Assembly: GCA_004026145.2 (NCBI GenBank)
Contig: CP034977.1
Coordinates: 1-64,000, forward strand
DNA: 64,000 nt
Reading direction: 5' to 3'
Source of the DNA: Takifugu bimaculatus
Taxonomy: Eukaryota; Chordata; Actinopteri; Tetraodontiformes; Tetraodontidae
Made by a program: the position numbers and the translations under genes. The notes below the pieces were generated by a model. That model was not told the origin of the DNA. It saw only the letters and a list, made by a program, of their open reading frames with translations, and did not search any database. Positions 44,721 through 55,759 of the stretch are shown here, piece after piece; within the stretch, counting starts at the first letter, position 1; each line of letters starts with the position of its first letter.

Positions 44721-45523
44721 TGAGTATGAGACTCATCCTACCTGTGTGATGCATTTTTAACCCAAATTTATTGATTCCAGTCTTCAAACACTCCTGTCTT
44801 CTGATAATCAGGTTTGTGGCACTTTGGCTTTTGTGAAACCTGACAGCAACACGCAAGCTTTATAGTCCCGAAATCAAATTCAAGGTTTTATGTTTAACTC
44901 CTTTTAGTTTAATATGTGACAGATTTCATTGTTGTTTTATTTGCACTTACTTTATTTTTTGGATTCTTTCCAGGGTTTCCTCAATGATGCCTTGGTTTTT
45001 GCCTTGTTTTTTTTTTTAATTTCAGAACCAGCTGATTTTTTTTTTTACTGTTTTATTGTTTTTTCTGCTCCAACATTACATGTACATGGTGTGTATGTGT
45101 TATTGGTTTAATGAGTAAACCTTTTATGCTCAAAATGCTGGTTCACTGCTGTTATATACCTGATAAAATAAAACTATTGTGAAATTATGTGTACTTTAAG
45201 TGTCCCTCCCTGCATTTGAAATGTTTGAATGCTATATAGAACAATGTTGATATGAAAATTAAAGGGAGAGAGATTTTTTGCATCATTCACTGCACCATGA
45301 TGGTTAAAGAGAAAATCCATTGATTGTTTAATGAAAAGAGAAGCAAGAGACTTTCAAAGGTAGAACAAGCTAGATTCTTTTGTGTTACTTAATAATAATA
45401 ATAGTAATATTTTTTTTAATCATTGCTGTTAAAGCAATAACATCCTAGTAAAGTGGGTTTTGAATTAACAACAGGTAACTGAGAAAAAAACAGAACCTTC
45501 AGAGATCGTTAAGTTACTAAGTT
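44721..45523 (+). repeat. Type B unit 3' flank
   Basis: Mirror of 26906-27708, including the ATT-type microsatellite near 45390-45405. No gene seen. Confidence 0.65.
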
Positions 45524-45890
45524 TTGTTTGCCTGGTTTTACCATCTAAAGAATTCTAATGCATATTCAGAATGTCAGATAAGGTTTCAGTGGCTGCTGGT
45601 GTCTTGCGAACTCACTGTTAAACTGTTTTTAATCACAACTGTCTTCTCAAACCGAGTCTTTCTCTCAACCATGCATTATATTTTATTCACTTTCACTCTA
45701 GTGTCTGAAAGTGTATTTTTAATCCTATCTGACCTTCCCTTATTCTGTATTCCACCTATTTCACTGTGCAAGTCAGTCTGTGCATTGTTTTCTACCTGAT
45801 CTTTACGGCACCCAGAGCTTTGCTCCTTGCACAACACTCAGAAATACATCCTGATCATCCTTACTTGATTAATGATGAGGGTCACTCATC
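45524..45890 (+). pseudogene. Type A odorant receptor fossil, mirror copy
   Basis: Right-arm counterpart of 26540-26905, with the same internal deletions. It runs from helix 1-2 through LVSESVFLILSDL, skips the ERY region, resumes at the HPELC codons and jumps to the 3' end. Confidence 0.8.
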
Positions 45891-46085
45891 CTCTTTTGAG
45901 GGGAACAAAGTCTGAGCAACAGCTCTGGAATTAATATTTTAGTGTTGTTTTATTTTAATTTTTTGTCACACAGCATGATTTCTTTATCGGAAATGCCAGT
46001 TTCCGTATTGGTGTATTGGTCATGCTGTCTTCACAATTTGATCTTCTGTGATCATCTGACACAAGCTCATCAGTTTAAGATCATT
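45891..46085. other. Short spacer
   Basis: Mirror of 26344-26539. No feature recognised. Confidence 0.5.
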
Positions 46086-46580
46086 GGGCCTCATTCACCA
46101 ATATGTTCTTAAGAATCTTCTTAGATTCTGAAGTTGTTCTTAAGAAGTTCCTTAGGAAAACCCTATGTCAGATTCATCAACGCGTTCATAAGCCTCAGAA
46201 TTGTTCGCAGCTGCGTTCTTAGATTGATGGATGCCATCTACTCGTAAGTTGAGAGTGCGTGCCTGGTGAGTCTAATTAACATACTATTAGCATAAGTCAC
46301 CGCCCACTAGTGCCCATAAAAGGAACTGCAGCAGGGCCCTGTTGACAGAGCAAAAAGCAGCAAAGTGCCCAAAGCTTGCCTCTCCACGCCTGATTTCTGA
46401 CGCTGTATAGAACAATCAAGAAAGGATGGCTAACACGCTTGATAAAATTGCCTCAACCCTGATGACTATAGCCAGCACGCGGGTCGTTTTTGCAGCTGAA
46501 TCCAGAAAACTTTCTGTGAAACTCAGTGCATCAAGAAAGAGCTGAGCTGAATGACTGCAGTTCCTCATAAGCATCAGCAT
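46086..46580 (+). mobile_element. Harbinger-like fragment, mirror copy
   Basis: Starts GGGCCTCATTCACCAATA at 46086 and includes the nested ttcttaagaa inverted strings. The interior near 46370-46470 has short open stretches but no recognisable transposase. Confidence 0.4.
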
Positions 46581-47978
46581 GACACACAAGACACTTTCCC
46601 ACTACACTATTGACTCCATGGGTTTTCCTTAACGCCATGCGGTTCCTTATCAACGCAGGCTGGGGTCTTCATGACGAGGCGGTCTGAGGCGGTAAACAAC
46701 ACTTTGTTCATCACAGATAAACGTTTGTGTTGCGCTGTTGGCTCTTTTCGGGACAGAGCCTGAACAATTAGACAAGAAGTCGTGATCCCACAATATTTTT
46801 TTTCTTTTTTTTTTGCATTGATGTATTTTTACTTAAAATTTAACAGTTGCAATGTGGATCCATAAACAAAAACAATTGCTTGATAATATTGACTCCAGAA
46901 GAAGGACCTAATTGTTGGGATTCCACAGAAGAAAGAACCACAAGAAGGCAAAGTGGTAAAGCTCAAAAATGTAGTTTTTTTTTAGCGAGTCACCAGCAAC
47001 ATCAATGAACTGGCAAAAACAAGGCGTAACAGAAAAACACAACTGTACACAAATCCTTCCAATAATAATTCTCCAAAAATATAAACACCCCCAAAGGGGG
47101 GGGGGGGGGGGGGGGGGGGGGAACCAGTGGTTTTACAGTGGTTTTACACTTACAAAAACTAAGATGAAGCACATGTAACTTACTGGCACAATCAGGCACA
47201 GGCAGCAAGAACAGACTGGTTTAAATATTAAACTAATCAAGACCCAATGCGTATCAGGTGCGTCTACAAAATGGAGGGAAAACAAAGCAAGGACAGGAAA
47301 TAGATGGGTGGAGCACCTGCGCCTGATCAACAAATGTAAAGAAAATCACCAAGTGTGAACTCACAGATCACCAACACAAATACATTCACTTCATTGTTTG
47401 GAACAACCACAACAGCATTTTCTTCTTCTATGGTTTCAAATATTGTCGCAACAGTGCCAATATGATAACTTAAGAGGGACTTACGGTCATTTGGAGTTGG
47501 TAAAAGTGTTCTATGACTTGTAAATTTGTTTCTTTTTTTTTTTTGTTAAAGGTATCTGGTTTTGTTTTTGAAAACAGGTTTTATAAAGTGTAACACTGGT
47601 TTCGAAATTGTAAATCTATTCCAAACTTTATGAATGTGTTTTATCAATGCTATTTTGCCTTGCACTTCTCAGCCACCGTAGGTTTTGGGCTCCTGTTGAA
47701 ACAAAGAGGAGTAACATTCTAGCATCCACGTTGAAAGCTCAGAAATTACTTTGGTCCGGTAAAAAACAGAGCTGTCGTGAAATTCATGCACGTCCCGAGA
47801 AATCTGTCACAATATGGTTATGGCCGTAGGCCTGTGGAGCGTGGAGGGGCCTTGGCAAGCAGGTGATATTTCAAATCCTTGAAGTTTTGTCTCAGCTGAG
47901 GATCACTGGTACGACCTTCAAGTTGTGGTGCAACAAATGATTGATGTTTTTCTGTGTCATGAAAGATAATATCTAAAG
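46581..47978. other. Junction spacer between type B and type A arrays, right arm
   Basis: Mirror of 24485-25849. The G run at 47095-47121 is about twice as long as the left C run, and agtggttttac is duplicated beside it (47126-47148). No supported gene. Confidence 0.6.
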
Positions 47979-48263
47979 CATCTGCTCACAACGGACGACT
48001 CAGGAAAACAGATTCTGTTGAGTTACGTGTTCTATAATGGTGCTGATGGTGATGACGTGAGTCGTTTCTACTGTATAAAGTCTTCAGACACACACTCTTA
48101 GTCAGTCTCCTGCAGACCAGCAGGATGTGGACACACACTGCAGGGATGATTTGGTGAGCAGGCAGACCTGAATGACTTTTGATTCGAACCATGCAGCATG
48201 ATTTCACTGTTTAAATAGGTGTAATATTTCCTCCCATTTACAGATTTCTTGTGCAGAATCAGA
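47979..48263 (+). promoter_or_regulatory. Upstream block of the 48264 receptor, mutated E-box and AP-1
   Basis: The first E-box CATCTG (47979-47984) is kept. Its partner reads CGGACG and the adjoining site CGACTCA. TATAAAG lies near 48075 and the donor is gtgagcag. Shares these changes with the left copy. Confidence 0.6.
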
Positions 48264-49150
48264 ATGTCAGATAATGCTTCAGTGGCTGGAGGCGTCTCCC
48301 TGCGAGCTCGAATCTACGAGCATATCATTATTACACAGCTCATTGTGTCAATTTTCTTTATGATCAACCTGCTTCTGATCGCAACTGTCTTCTCAAACCA
48401 GGTCTTTCTCTCAACCATGCGTTACATTCTGTTTCTTATCACTCTTGTGTCTGACAGTGTATTTTTAATCCTATCTGACCTTCTCCTGATTTTGTATAAC
48501 ATCTATTTCACTATGCAAGTCAGCCTGTGCATCATTTTCTACCTGATTGTGTGTCAGTGTATGTTTGTCACTCCGGTCACTCTGACAGCAATGACGCTGG
48601 AGCGGTACGTGGCCATTTGCCTGCCTTTACGGCACCCGGAGCTTTGCTCCCTGCACAACACTCAGAAATGTATCCTGATCATCCTTACTGTCAGCAGTGT
48701 GCCCTGCTTCATCATTCTATCCACCTTCATTGCAGCAGCCTCCAGTTCTGTGTATACACAGCACAAGCGCTGCTCCATGGAGATGTTTGTCCCCATCCCC
48801 TGGCAGAATCACTTTAAATTTGCTGTATATCAGTTTTACTTCTTCATCATGTCCATCACCATCACTTTCTCTTATGTGAAAGTGTGAAGGGGCTCAGGAC
48901 GGTGATCCTTCATGCTTTCCAGCTGCTGCTCTGCCTCATCCAGCTGTGGTGTCCGTTTATAGAATCTGCTATTATCAAAATAGATCTATTATTGTATATT
49001 AATGTCAGATACTTTAACTACGTGACTTTCATTCTGGCTCCGAGGTGTCTGAGTCCTCTCATCTACGGTCTGAGGGATGAGAAGTTTTTAAATGCTTTGA
49101 AATATTTGGCTCTGTGTGGCTTGTACAAAAAAAAGATTGGATTTACTTGA
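48264..49150 (+). pseudogene. Type A odorant receptor 131-2-like, truncated by a 46-bp deletion
   Basis: Opens at the ATG at 48264 and reads through five helices to SYVKV, then stops at 48885-48887 (207 codons). Against the sister genes, 46 bp net are missing at the codons from IMKVAKAASG to STW. This removes the loop between helices 5 and 6 and shifts the frame. The helix 6 to tail part continues in another frame to 49150. Its left twin, 23257-24189, has no such deletion. This is a sizeable clean deletion, not a homopolymer slip, so it looks like a genuine difference between the two copies. Confidence 0.88.
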
Positions 49151-50446
49151 TTACTGATGAGTGTCAAACTCATCTTACCTGTTCAATGCATATTTACATC
49201 ACTTGATTCATTTAGAAAGGCAGAATTTTAGGGGATTTCTTCATTTAAGCTCTCTTGTCATTATCAGCTTTGTGGTACATTTTCCTTCCTGACGGCAACA
49301 AACACCCATTTTCATAAAATCAAATTGAAGATCTATCTTTGTGCTAGTTTGATTTTTGTTATAAATTGAAAATTAGAAAAATATATCAAGTAATTGATTT
49401 GGAATGAATAGTTTACAGTTGTTTTATTTGGACTTTTTTTCTATGTGACTTAATCTGATGTGTTTATTTTGAATGTATCATATTCCTGCCAAAGTTTCCT
49501 TGTTGGTAATGCTGTGTCTTCCAACATTCACATTCTGTCCTCTAACTTTCAGAAACTCATCAGGTGGCATTTTGTTGTTTTATTTTGCTTTCTGCCCCCA
49601 CACCATGTGTGAATGGGATGTCATTGTTTGTTTACTTTCAGAATAGATTGAAATTGTACACTTCACCCTGATACTAATAAATATGATACCAGATGTTTTG
49701 TGCATATTGGTCTTATTTGCTGGAAATGTATTGAACAAGTGGGTATTTGATATGGTGGAAAAACAGGAAGTGTGGTTGAAATGTTTCCTGAATGAGCAAC
49801 AATTATTCGAATGTGGGGAATATTTGAAATGTCTGGACCGTGCCAGCCGTCTTTGTTACGATGTTGTTGGGAATCATAACCAGCACTTTTAGCATTAATA
49901 ACCACAGACATTTGTGACTCGAAACATTTGTAGCAGAAGCTCGGTGGGAACTGGTCACCTGGATGCTGAAACACTTTGTGCTTGATCGATCGGTGCTGGG
50001 AAACAGAACAAAACACAAAATGTAAACATTGCCATTATTTACAGGCTGACACTTGACTTTTGAAAAGAGGCTATTGTTGTCAGTCACATAAGTATTTGAA
50101 ATTAACATTTTTCCTTAATGTTTGTTGACATATTTGGGCCATTGTATGATTTCTTTAAACAGATTTCTTACATACTGCTTCTTTAATCGTCATATTTGCA
50201 GCTGTTTGTCCGCTCAAGGCTCCTGTAGAAATACAGAGGAGCAACATTCTGGCATTCACTTCTACATTTACAGACATAAATCTCAGGGATTATTTCTCTC
50301 AGGCAGAGAACTTCATATTTTGAGCCATCCTGAAAATTCCCGAACCCTGAAGCTTTGTTTCAGCTGAGGATCACTGGTACGACCTTCAAGTTGTGGTGCA
50401 ACAAATGATTGATGTTTTTCTGTGTCGTGAAAGATAACATCTAAAG
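49151..50446. repeat. Type A unit spacer, right arm
   Basis: Mirror of 21961-23256. The 139-codon frame is cut by TAG, leaving 49683-49892. The 82-codon frame is at 50122-50367 in its variant form. No gene. Confidence 0.7.
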
Positions 50447-50731
50447 CATCTGCTCACAACAGATGACTCAGGAAAAGAGATTCTGTTGAGTTACACTTTC
50501 TATAATGGTGCTGATAGTGATGACGTGAGTTGTTTCTACTGTATAAATTCTTCAGACACACACTCTCAGTCAGTCTCCTGCAGACCAGCAGGATGTGGAC
50601 ACACACTGCAGGGATGATTTGGTAAGCAGGCAGACCTGAATGACCTTTGACTCAAACCATGCAGCATGATTTCACTGCTTAAATAGGTGTAATATTTCCT
50701 CCCATTTACAGATTTCTTGTGCAGAATCAGA
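50447..50731 (+). promoter_or_regulatory. Upstream block of the 50732 receptor
   Basis: Paired E-boxes 50447-50452 and 50460-50465, AP-1-like, a CRE-like site within gatgacgtgag, and a TATA string followed by ATTC (tataaattc) instead of the usual tataaagtc. Confidence 0.6.
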
Positions 50732-51664
50732 ATGTCAGATAATGCTTCAGTGGCTGGAGGCGTCTCCCTGCAAGTTCGAATCTACAAGCAGATCATTATT
50801 ACACAGTTCATTGTGTCAATTTTCTTTATGATCAACCTGCTTCTGATCGCAACTGTCTTCTCAAACCATGTCTTTCTTTCAACCATGCGTTACATTCTGT
50901 TTCTTATCACTCTTGTGTCTGACAGTGTATTTTTAATCCTATCTGACCTTCTCCTGATTTTGTATAGCATCTATTTCACTATACAAGTCAGCCTGTGCAT
51001 CGTTTTCTACCTGATTGTGTGTCAGTGTATGTTTGTCACGCCGGTCACTCTGACAGCAATGACGCTGGAGCGGTACGTGGCCATTTGCCTGCCTTTACGG
51101 CACCCGGAGCTTTGCTCCCTGCACAACACTCAGAAATGTATCCTGATCATCCTTACTGTCAGCAGTGTGCCCTGCTTCATCATTGTATCCACCTTCATTG
51201 CAGCAGCCTCCAGTTCTGTGTATACACAGCACAAGCTTTGCTCCATGGAGATGTTTGTCCCCCTCCCCTGGCAGAATCACTTTAAATTTGCTGTATATCA
51301 GTTTTACTTCTTCATCATGTCCATCATCATCACTTTCTCTTATGTGAAAATTATGAAAGTTGCCAAAGCTGCATCAGGAGAGAACAAAAAGTCAACATGG
51401 AAGGGGCTCAGTACGGTGATCCTTCATGCTTTCCAGCTGCTGCTCTGCCTCATCCAGCTGTGGTGTCCGTTTATAGAATCTGCTATTATCAAAATAGATC
51501 TATTATTGTATATTAATGTCAGATACTTTAACTACGTGACTTTCATTCTGGCTCCGAGGTGTCTGAGTCCTCTCATCTACGGTCTGAGGGATGACAAGTT
51601 TTTAAATGCTTTGAAATATTTGGCTCTGTGTGGCTTGTACAAAAAAAAGATTGGATTTACTTGA
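50732..51664 (+). CDS. Odorant receptor 131-2-like, type A
   Basis: Intact, 310 codons from the ATG at 50732. The TTG at 50717 is discounted because it lies between two acceptor candidates. Twin of 20743-21675, with shared QVRIYKQ, KLCSMEM and MSIIITF. Differences from that twin include FIIVSTF for FIILSTF in helix 4 and FAVYQ for FVVYQ at helix 5. It has the usual disulfide cysteines, ERY and helix 7 motif, with RDDKF (Asp) rather than RDEKF. Expected role: odorant detection in olfactory neurons. Confidence 0.93.
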   Translation: MSDNASVAGGVSLQVRIYKQIIITQFIVSIFFMINLLLIATVFSNHVFLSTMRYILFLITLVSDSVFLILSDLLLILYSIYFTIQVSLCIVFYLIVCQCMFVTPVTLTAMTLERYVAICLPLRHPELCSLHNTQKCILIILTVSSVPCFIIVSTFIAAASSSVYTQHKLCSMEMFVPLPWQNHFKFAVYQFYFFIMSIIITFSYVKIMKVAKAASGENKKSTWKGLSTVILHAFQLLLCLIQLWCPFIESAIIKIDLLLYINVRYFNYVTFILAPRCLSPLIYGLRDDKFLNALKYLALCGLYKKKIGFT

Positions 51665-52963
51665 TTACTGATGAGTGTCAAACTCATCTTACCTGTTCGA
51701 TGCATATTTACATCACTTGACTGATTTATAAAGGCAGAATTTTAGGGGATTTCTTCATTTAAGCCCTCTTGTCATTATCAGCTTTGTGGTACATTTTCCT
51801 TCCTGACGGCAATAAACACCCATTTTCATAAAATCAAATTCAAGATCTATCTTTGTGCTAGTTTGATTTTTGTTATAAATTGAAAATTAGAAAAATATAT
51901 CAAGTAATAGATTTGGAATGAATAGTTTACAGTTGTTTTATTTGGACTTTTTTTCTATGTGACTTAATCTGATGTGTTTATTTTGAATGTATTATATTCC
52001 TGTCAAAGGTCCCTTGTTGGTAATGTTGTGTCTTCCAACATTCACATTCTGTCCTCTAACTTTCAGAAACTCATCAGGTGGCATTTTGTTGTTTTATTTT
52101 GCTTTCTGCCCCCACACCATGTGTGAATGGGATGTCATTGTTTGTTTACTTTCAGAATAGATTGAAATTGTAACCTTCACCCTGATACTAATAAATATGA
52201 TACTAGATGTTTTGTGCATATTGGTCTTATTTGCTGGAAATGTATTGAACAAGTGGGTATTTGATATGGTGGAAAAACAGGAAGTGTGGTTGAAATGTTT
52301 CCTGAATGAGCAACAATTATTCGAATGTGGGGAAAATTTGAAATGTCTGGACCGTGCCAGCGGTCTTTGTTACGATGTTGTTGGGAATCATAACCAGCAC
52401 TTTTAGCATTAATAACCACAGACATTTGTGACTCGAAACATTTGTAGCAGAAGCTCAGTGGGAACTGGTCACCTGGATGCTGAAACACTTTGTGCTTGAT
52501 CGATCGGTGCTGGGAAACAGAACAAAACACAAAATGTAAACATTGCCATTATTTACAGGCTGACACTTGACTTTTGAAAAGAGGCTATTGTTGTCAGTCA
52601 CATAAGTATTTGAAATTAACATTTTTCCTTAATGTTTGTTGACATATTTGGGCCATTGTATGATTGCTTTAAACAGATTTCTTACATACTGCTTCTTTAA
52701 ACGTCATATTTGCGGCTGTTTATCTGCTCAAGGCTCCTGTAGAAACACAGAGGAGCAACATTCTGGCATTCACTTCTACATTTACATACATAAAACTCAG
52801 GGATTATTTCGCTCAGGCAGAGAACTTCATCATATTTTGAGCCATCGTGAAAATTCACGAACCCTGAAGTTTTGTCTCAGCTGAGGATCACTGGTACGAC
52901 CTTCAAGTTGTGGTGAAACAAATGATTGATGTTTTTCTGTGTCATGAAAGATAACATCTAAAG
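51665..52963. repeat. Type A unit spacer
   Basis: Mirror of 19444-20742. The string gacggcaataaacaccc supplies an extra AATAAA about 145 bp after the stop, not seen in most sister spacers (they read caacaaac). No gene. Confidence 0.7.
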
Positions 52964-53248
52964 CATCTGCTCACAACAGATGACTCAGGAAAACAGATTC
53001 TGTTGAGTTACACTTTCTATAATGGTGCTGATGGTGATGACGTGAGTCGTTTCTACTGTATAAAGTCTTCAGACACACACTCTCTGTCAGTCTCCTGCAG
53101 ACCAGCAGGATGTGGACACACACTGCAGGGATGATTTGGTGAGCAGGCAGACCTGAATGACCTTTGACTCAAACCATGCAGCATGATTTCACTGTTTAAA
53201 TAGGTGTAATATTTCCTCCCATTTACAGATTTCTTTTGCAGAATCAGA
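52964..53248 (+). promoter_or_regulatory. Upstream block of the 53249 receptor
   Basis: First E-box at 52964-52969 and its partner 13 bases on, with AP-1-like, CRE-like and TATAAAG strings. The donor is gtgagcag. The acceptor region reads ttcttttgcag. Confidence 0.6.
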
Positions 53249-54181
53249 ATGTCAGATAATGCTTCAGTGGCTGGAGGCGTCTCCCTGCAAGTTCAAATCT
53301 TCGAGAAGATCATTATTACACAGCTCATTGTGTCAATTTTCGTTTCTATTAACCTGCTTCTGATCGCAACTGTCTTCTCAAACCAGGTCTTTCTCTCAAC
53401 CATGCGTTACATTCTGTTTCTTATCACTCTTGTGTCTGACAGTGTATTTTTAATCCTATCTGACCTTCTCCTGCTTTTGTATAGCATCTATTTCACTATG
53501 CAAGTCAGCCTGTGCATCATTTTCTACCTGATTGTGTGTCAGTGTATGTTTGTCACGCCGGTCACTCTGACAGCAATGACGCTGGAGCGGTACGTGGCCA
53601 TTTGCCTGCCTTTACGGCACCCGGAGCTTTGCTCCCTGCACAACACTCAGAAATGTATCCTGATCATCCTTACTGTCAGCAGTGTGCCCTGCTTCATCAT
53701 TCTATCCACCTTCATTGCAGCAGCCTCCAGTTCTGTGTATACACAGCACAAGCGCTGCTCCATGGAGATGTTTGTCTCCATCCCCTGGCAGAATCACTTT
53801 AAATTTGCTGTATATCAGTTTTACTTCTTCATCATGTCCATCACCATCACTTTCTCTTATGTGAAAATTATGAAAGTTGCCAAAGCTGCATCAGGAGAGA
53901 ACAAAAAGTCAACATGGAAGGGGCTCAGGACGGTGATCCTTCATGCTTTCCAGCTGCTGCTCTGCCTCATCCAGCTGTGGTGTCCGTTTATAGAATCTGC
54001 TATTGTCAAAATAGATCTATTATTGTATGTTAATGTCAGATACTTTAACTACGTGAGTTTCATTCTGGCTCCGAGGTGTCTGAGTCCTCTCATCTACGGT
54101 CTGAGGGATGACAAGTTTTTAAATGCTTTGAAATATTTGGCTCTGTGTGGCTTGTACAAAAAAAAGATTGGATTTACTTGA
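53249..54181 (+). CDS. Odorant receptor 131-2-like, type A
   Basis: Intact, 310 codons. The ATG at 53249 is the only possible start, since the upstream codon is TTT. Twin of 18226-19158 by LLLLYSIYF and YVNVRYFNYVSF. It differs in three patches: FVSIN for FFMIN in helix 1, FVSIPW for FVPLPW in the second extracellular loop, and RDDKFLNALKYLALCGLY for RDEKF with ALQY and CGFY in the tail. Each patch has the sequence found in another paralogue, suggesting conversion. Family motifs are intact. Confidence 0.93.
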   Translation: MSDNASVAGGVSLQVQIFEKIIITQLIVSIFVSINLLLIATVFSNQVFLSTMRYILFLITLVSDSVFLILSDLLLLLYSIYFTMQVSLCIIFYLIVCQCMFVTPVTLTAMTLERYVAICLPLRHPELCSLHNTQKCILIILTVSSVPCFIILSTFIAAASSSVYTQHKRCSMEMFVSIPWQNHFKFAVYQFYFFIMSITITFSYVKIMKVAKAASGENKKSTWKGLRTVILHAFQLLLCLIQLWCPFIESAIVKIDLLLYVNVRYFNYVSFILAPRCLSPLIYGLRDDKFLNALKYLALCGLYKKKIGFT

Positions 54182-55482
54182 TTACTGATGAGTGTCAAAC
54201 TCATCTTACCTGTTCGATGCATATTTACATCACTTGATTGATTTAGAAAGGCAGCATTTTAGGGGATTTCTTCATTTAAGCCCTCTTGTCATAATCAGCT
54301 TTGTGGTACATTTTCCTTCCTGACGGCAACAAACACCCATTTTCATAAAATCAAATTCAAGATCTATCTTTGTGCTAGTTTGATTTTTTTGTTATAAATT
54401 GAAAATTAGAAAAATATATCAAGTAATTGATTTGGAATGAATAGTTTACAGTTGTTTTATTTGGACTTTTTTTCTATGTGACTTAATCTGATGTGTTTAT
54501 TTTGAATGTATTATATTCCTGCCAAAGTTTCCTTGTTGGTAATGCTGTGTCTTCCAACATTCACATTCTGTCCTCTAACTTTCAGAAACTCATCAGGTGG
54601 CATTATGTTGTTTTATTTTGCTTTCTGCCCCCACACCATGTGTGAATGGGATGTCATTGTTTGTTTACTTTCAGAATGGATTGAAATTGTACACTTCACC
54701 CTGATACTAATAAATATGACACTAGATGTTTTGTGCATATTGGTCTTATTTGCTGGAAATGTATTGAACAAGTGGGTATTTGATATGGTGGAAAAACAGG
54801 AAGTGTGGTTGAAATGTTTCCTAAATGAGCAACAATTATTCGAATGTGGGGAAAATTTGAAATGTCTGGACCGTGCCAGCGGTCTTTGTTACGATGTTGT
54901 TGGGAATCATAACCAGCCCTTTTAGCATTAATAACCACAGACATTTGTGACTCGAAACATTTGTAGCAGAAGCTCAGTGGGAACTGGTCACCTGGATGCT
55001 GAAACACTTTGTGCTTGATCGATCGGTGCTGGGAAACAGAACAAAACACAAAATGTAAACATTGCCATTATTTAAAGGCTGACTCTTTACTTTTGAAAAG
55101 AGGCTATTGTTGTCAGTCACATAAGTATTTGAAAATAACATTTTTCCTTAATGTTTGTTGACATATTTGGGCCATTGTATGATTGCTTTAAACAGATTTC
55201 TTACATACTGCTTCTTTAAACGTCATATTTGCGGCTGTTTGTCCGCTCAAGGCTCCTGTAGAAACACAGAGGAGCAACATTCTGGCATTCACTTCTACAT
55301 TTACAGACATAAAACTCAGGGATTTTTTGGCTCAGGCAGAGAACTTCATCATATTTTGAGCCATCGTGAAAATTCACGAACCCTGAAGTTTTGTCTCAGC
55401 TGAGGATCACTGGTACGACCTTCAAGTTGTGGTGAAACAAATGATTGATGTTTTTCTGTGTCGTGAAAGAAAACATCTAAAG
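54182..55482. repeat. Type A unit spacer
   Basis: Mirror of 16925-18225, with the 139-codon frame open at 54506-54925 and the 82-codon frame at 55155-55403. Treated as noncoding. Confidence 0.7.
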
Positions 55483-55759
55483 CATCTGCTCACAACAGAT
55501 GACTCAGGAAAAGAGATTCTGTTGAGTTACACTTTCTATAATGGTGCTGATGGTGATGACGTGAGTCGTTTCTACTGTATAAAGTCTTCAGACACACACT
55601 CTCAGTCAGTCTCCTGCAGACCAGCAGGATGTGGACACACACTGCAGGGATGATTTGGTAAGCAGGCAGATCTTTTGACTCGCACCATGCAGCATGATTT
55701 CACTGTTTAAATAGGTGTAGTATTTCCTCCCATTTACAGATTTCTTGTGCAGAATCAGA
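55483..55759 (+). promoter_or_regulatory. Upstream block of the 55760 receptor
   Basis: First E-box at 55483-55488 plus its partner and the AP-1-like site. The intron lacks the short tcattcagg-equivalent segment, as in the left twin. Confidence 0.6.

Noticed and set aside
50717..50731. Five-residue N-terminal extension (MCRIR) of type A receptors
   Set aside because: It begins with TTG, not ATG, lies between two splice acceptor candidates and is lost in copies with TTT at that site. The MSDNAS start is used.
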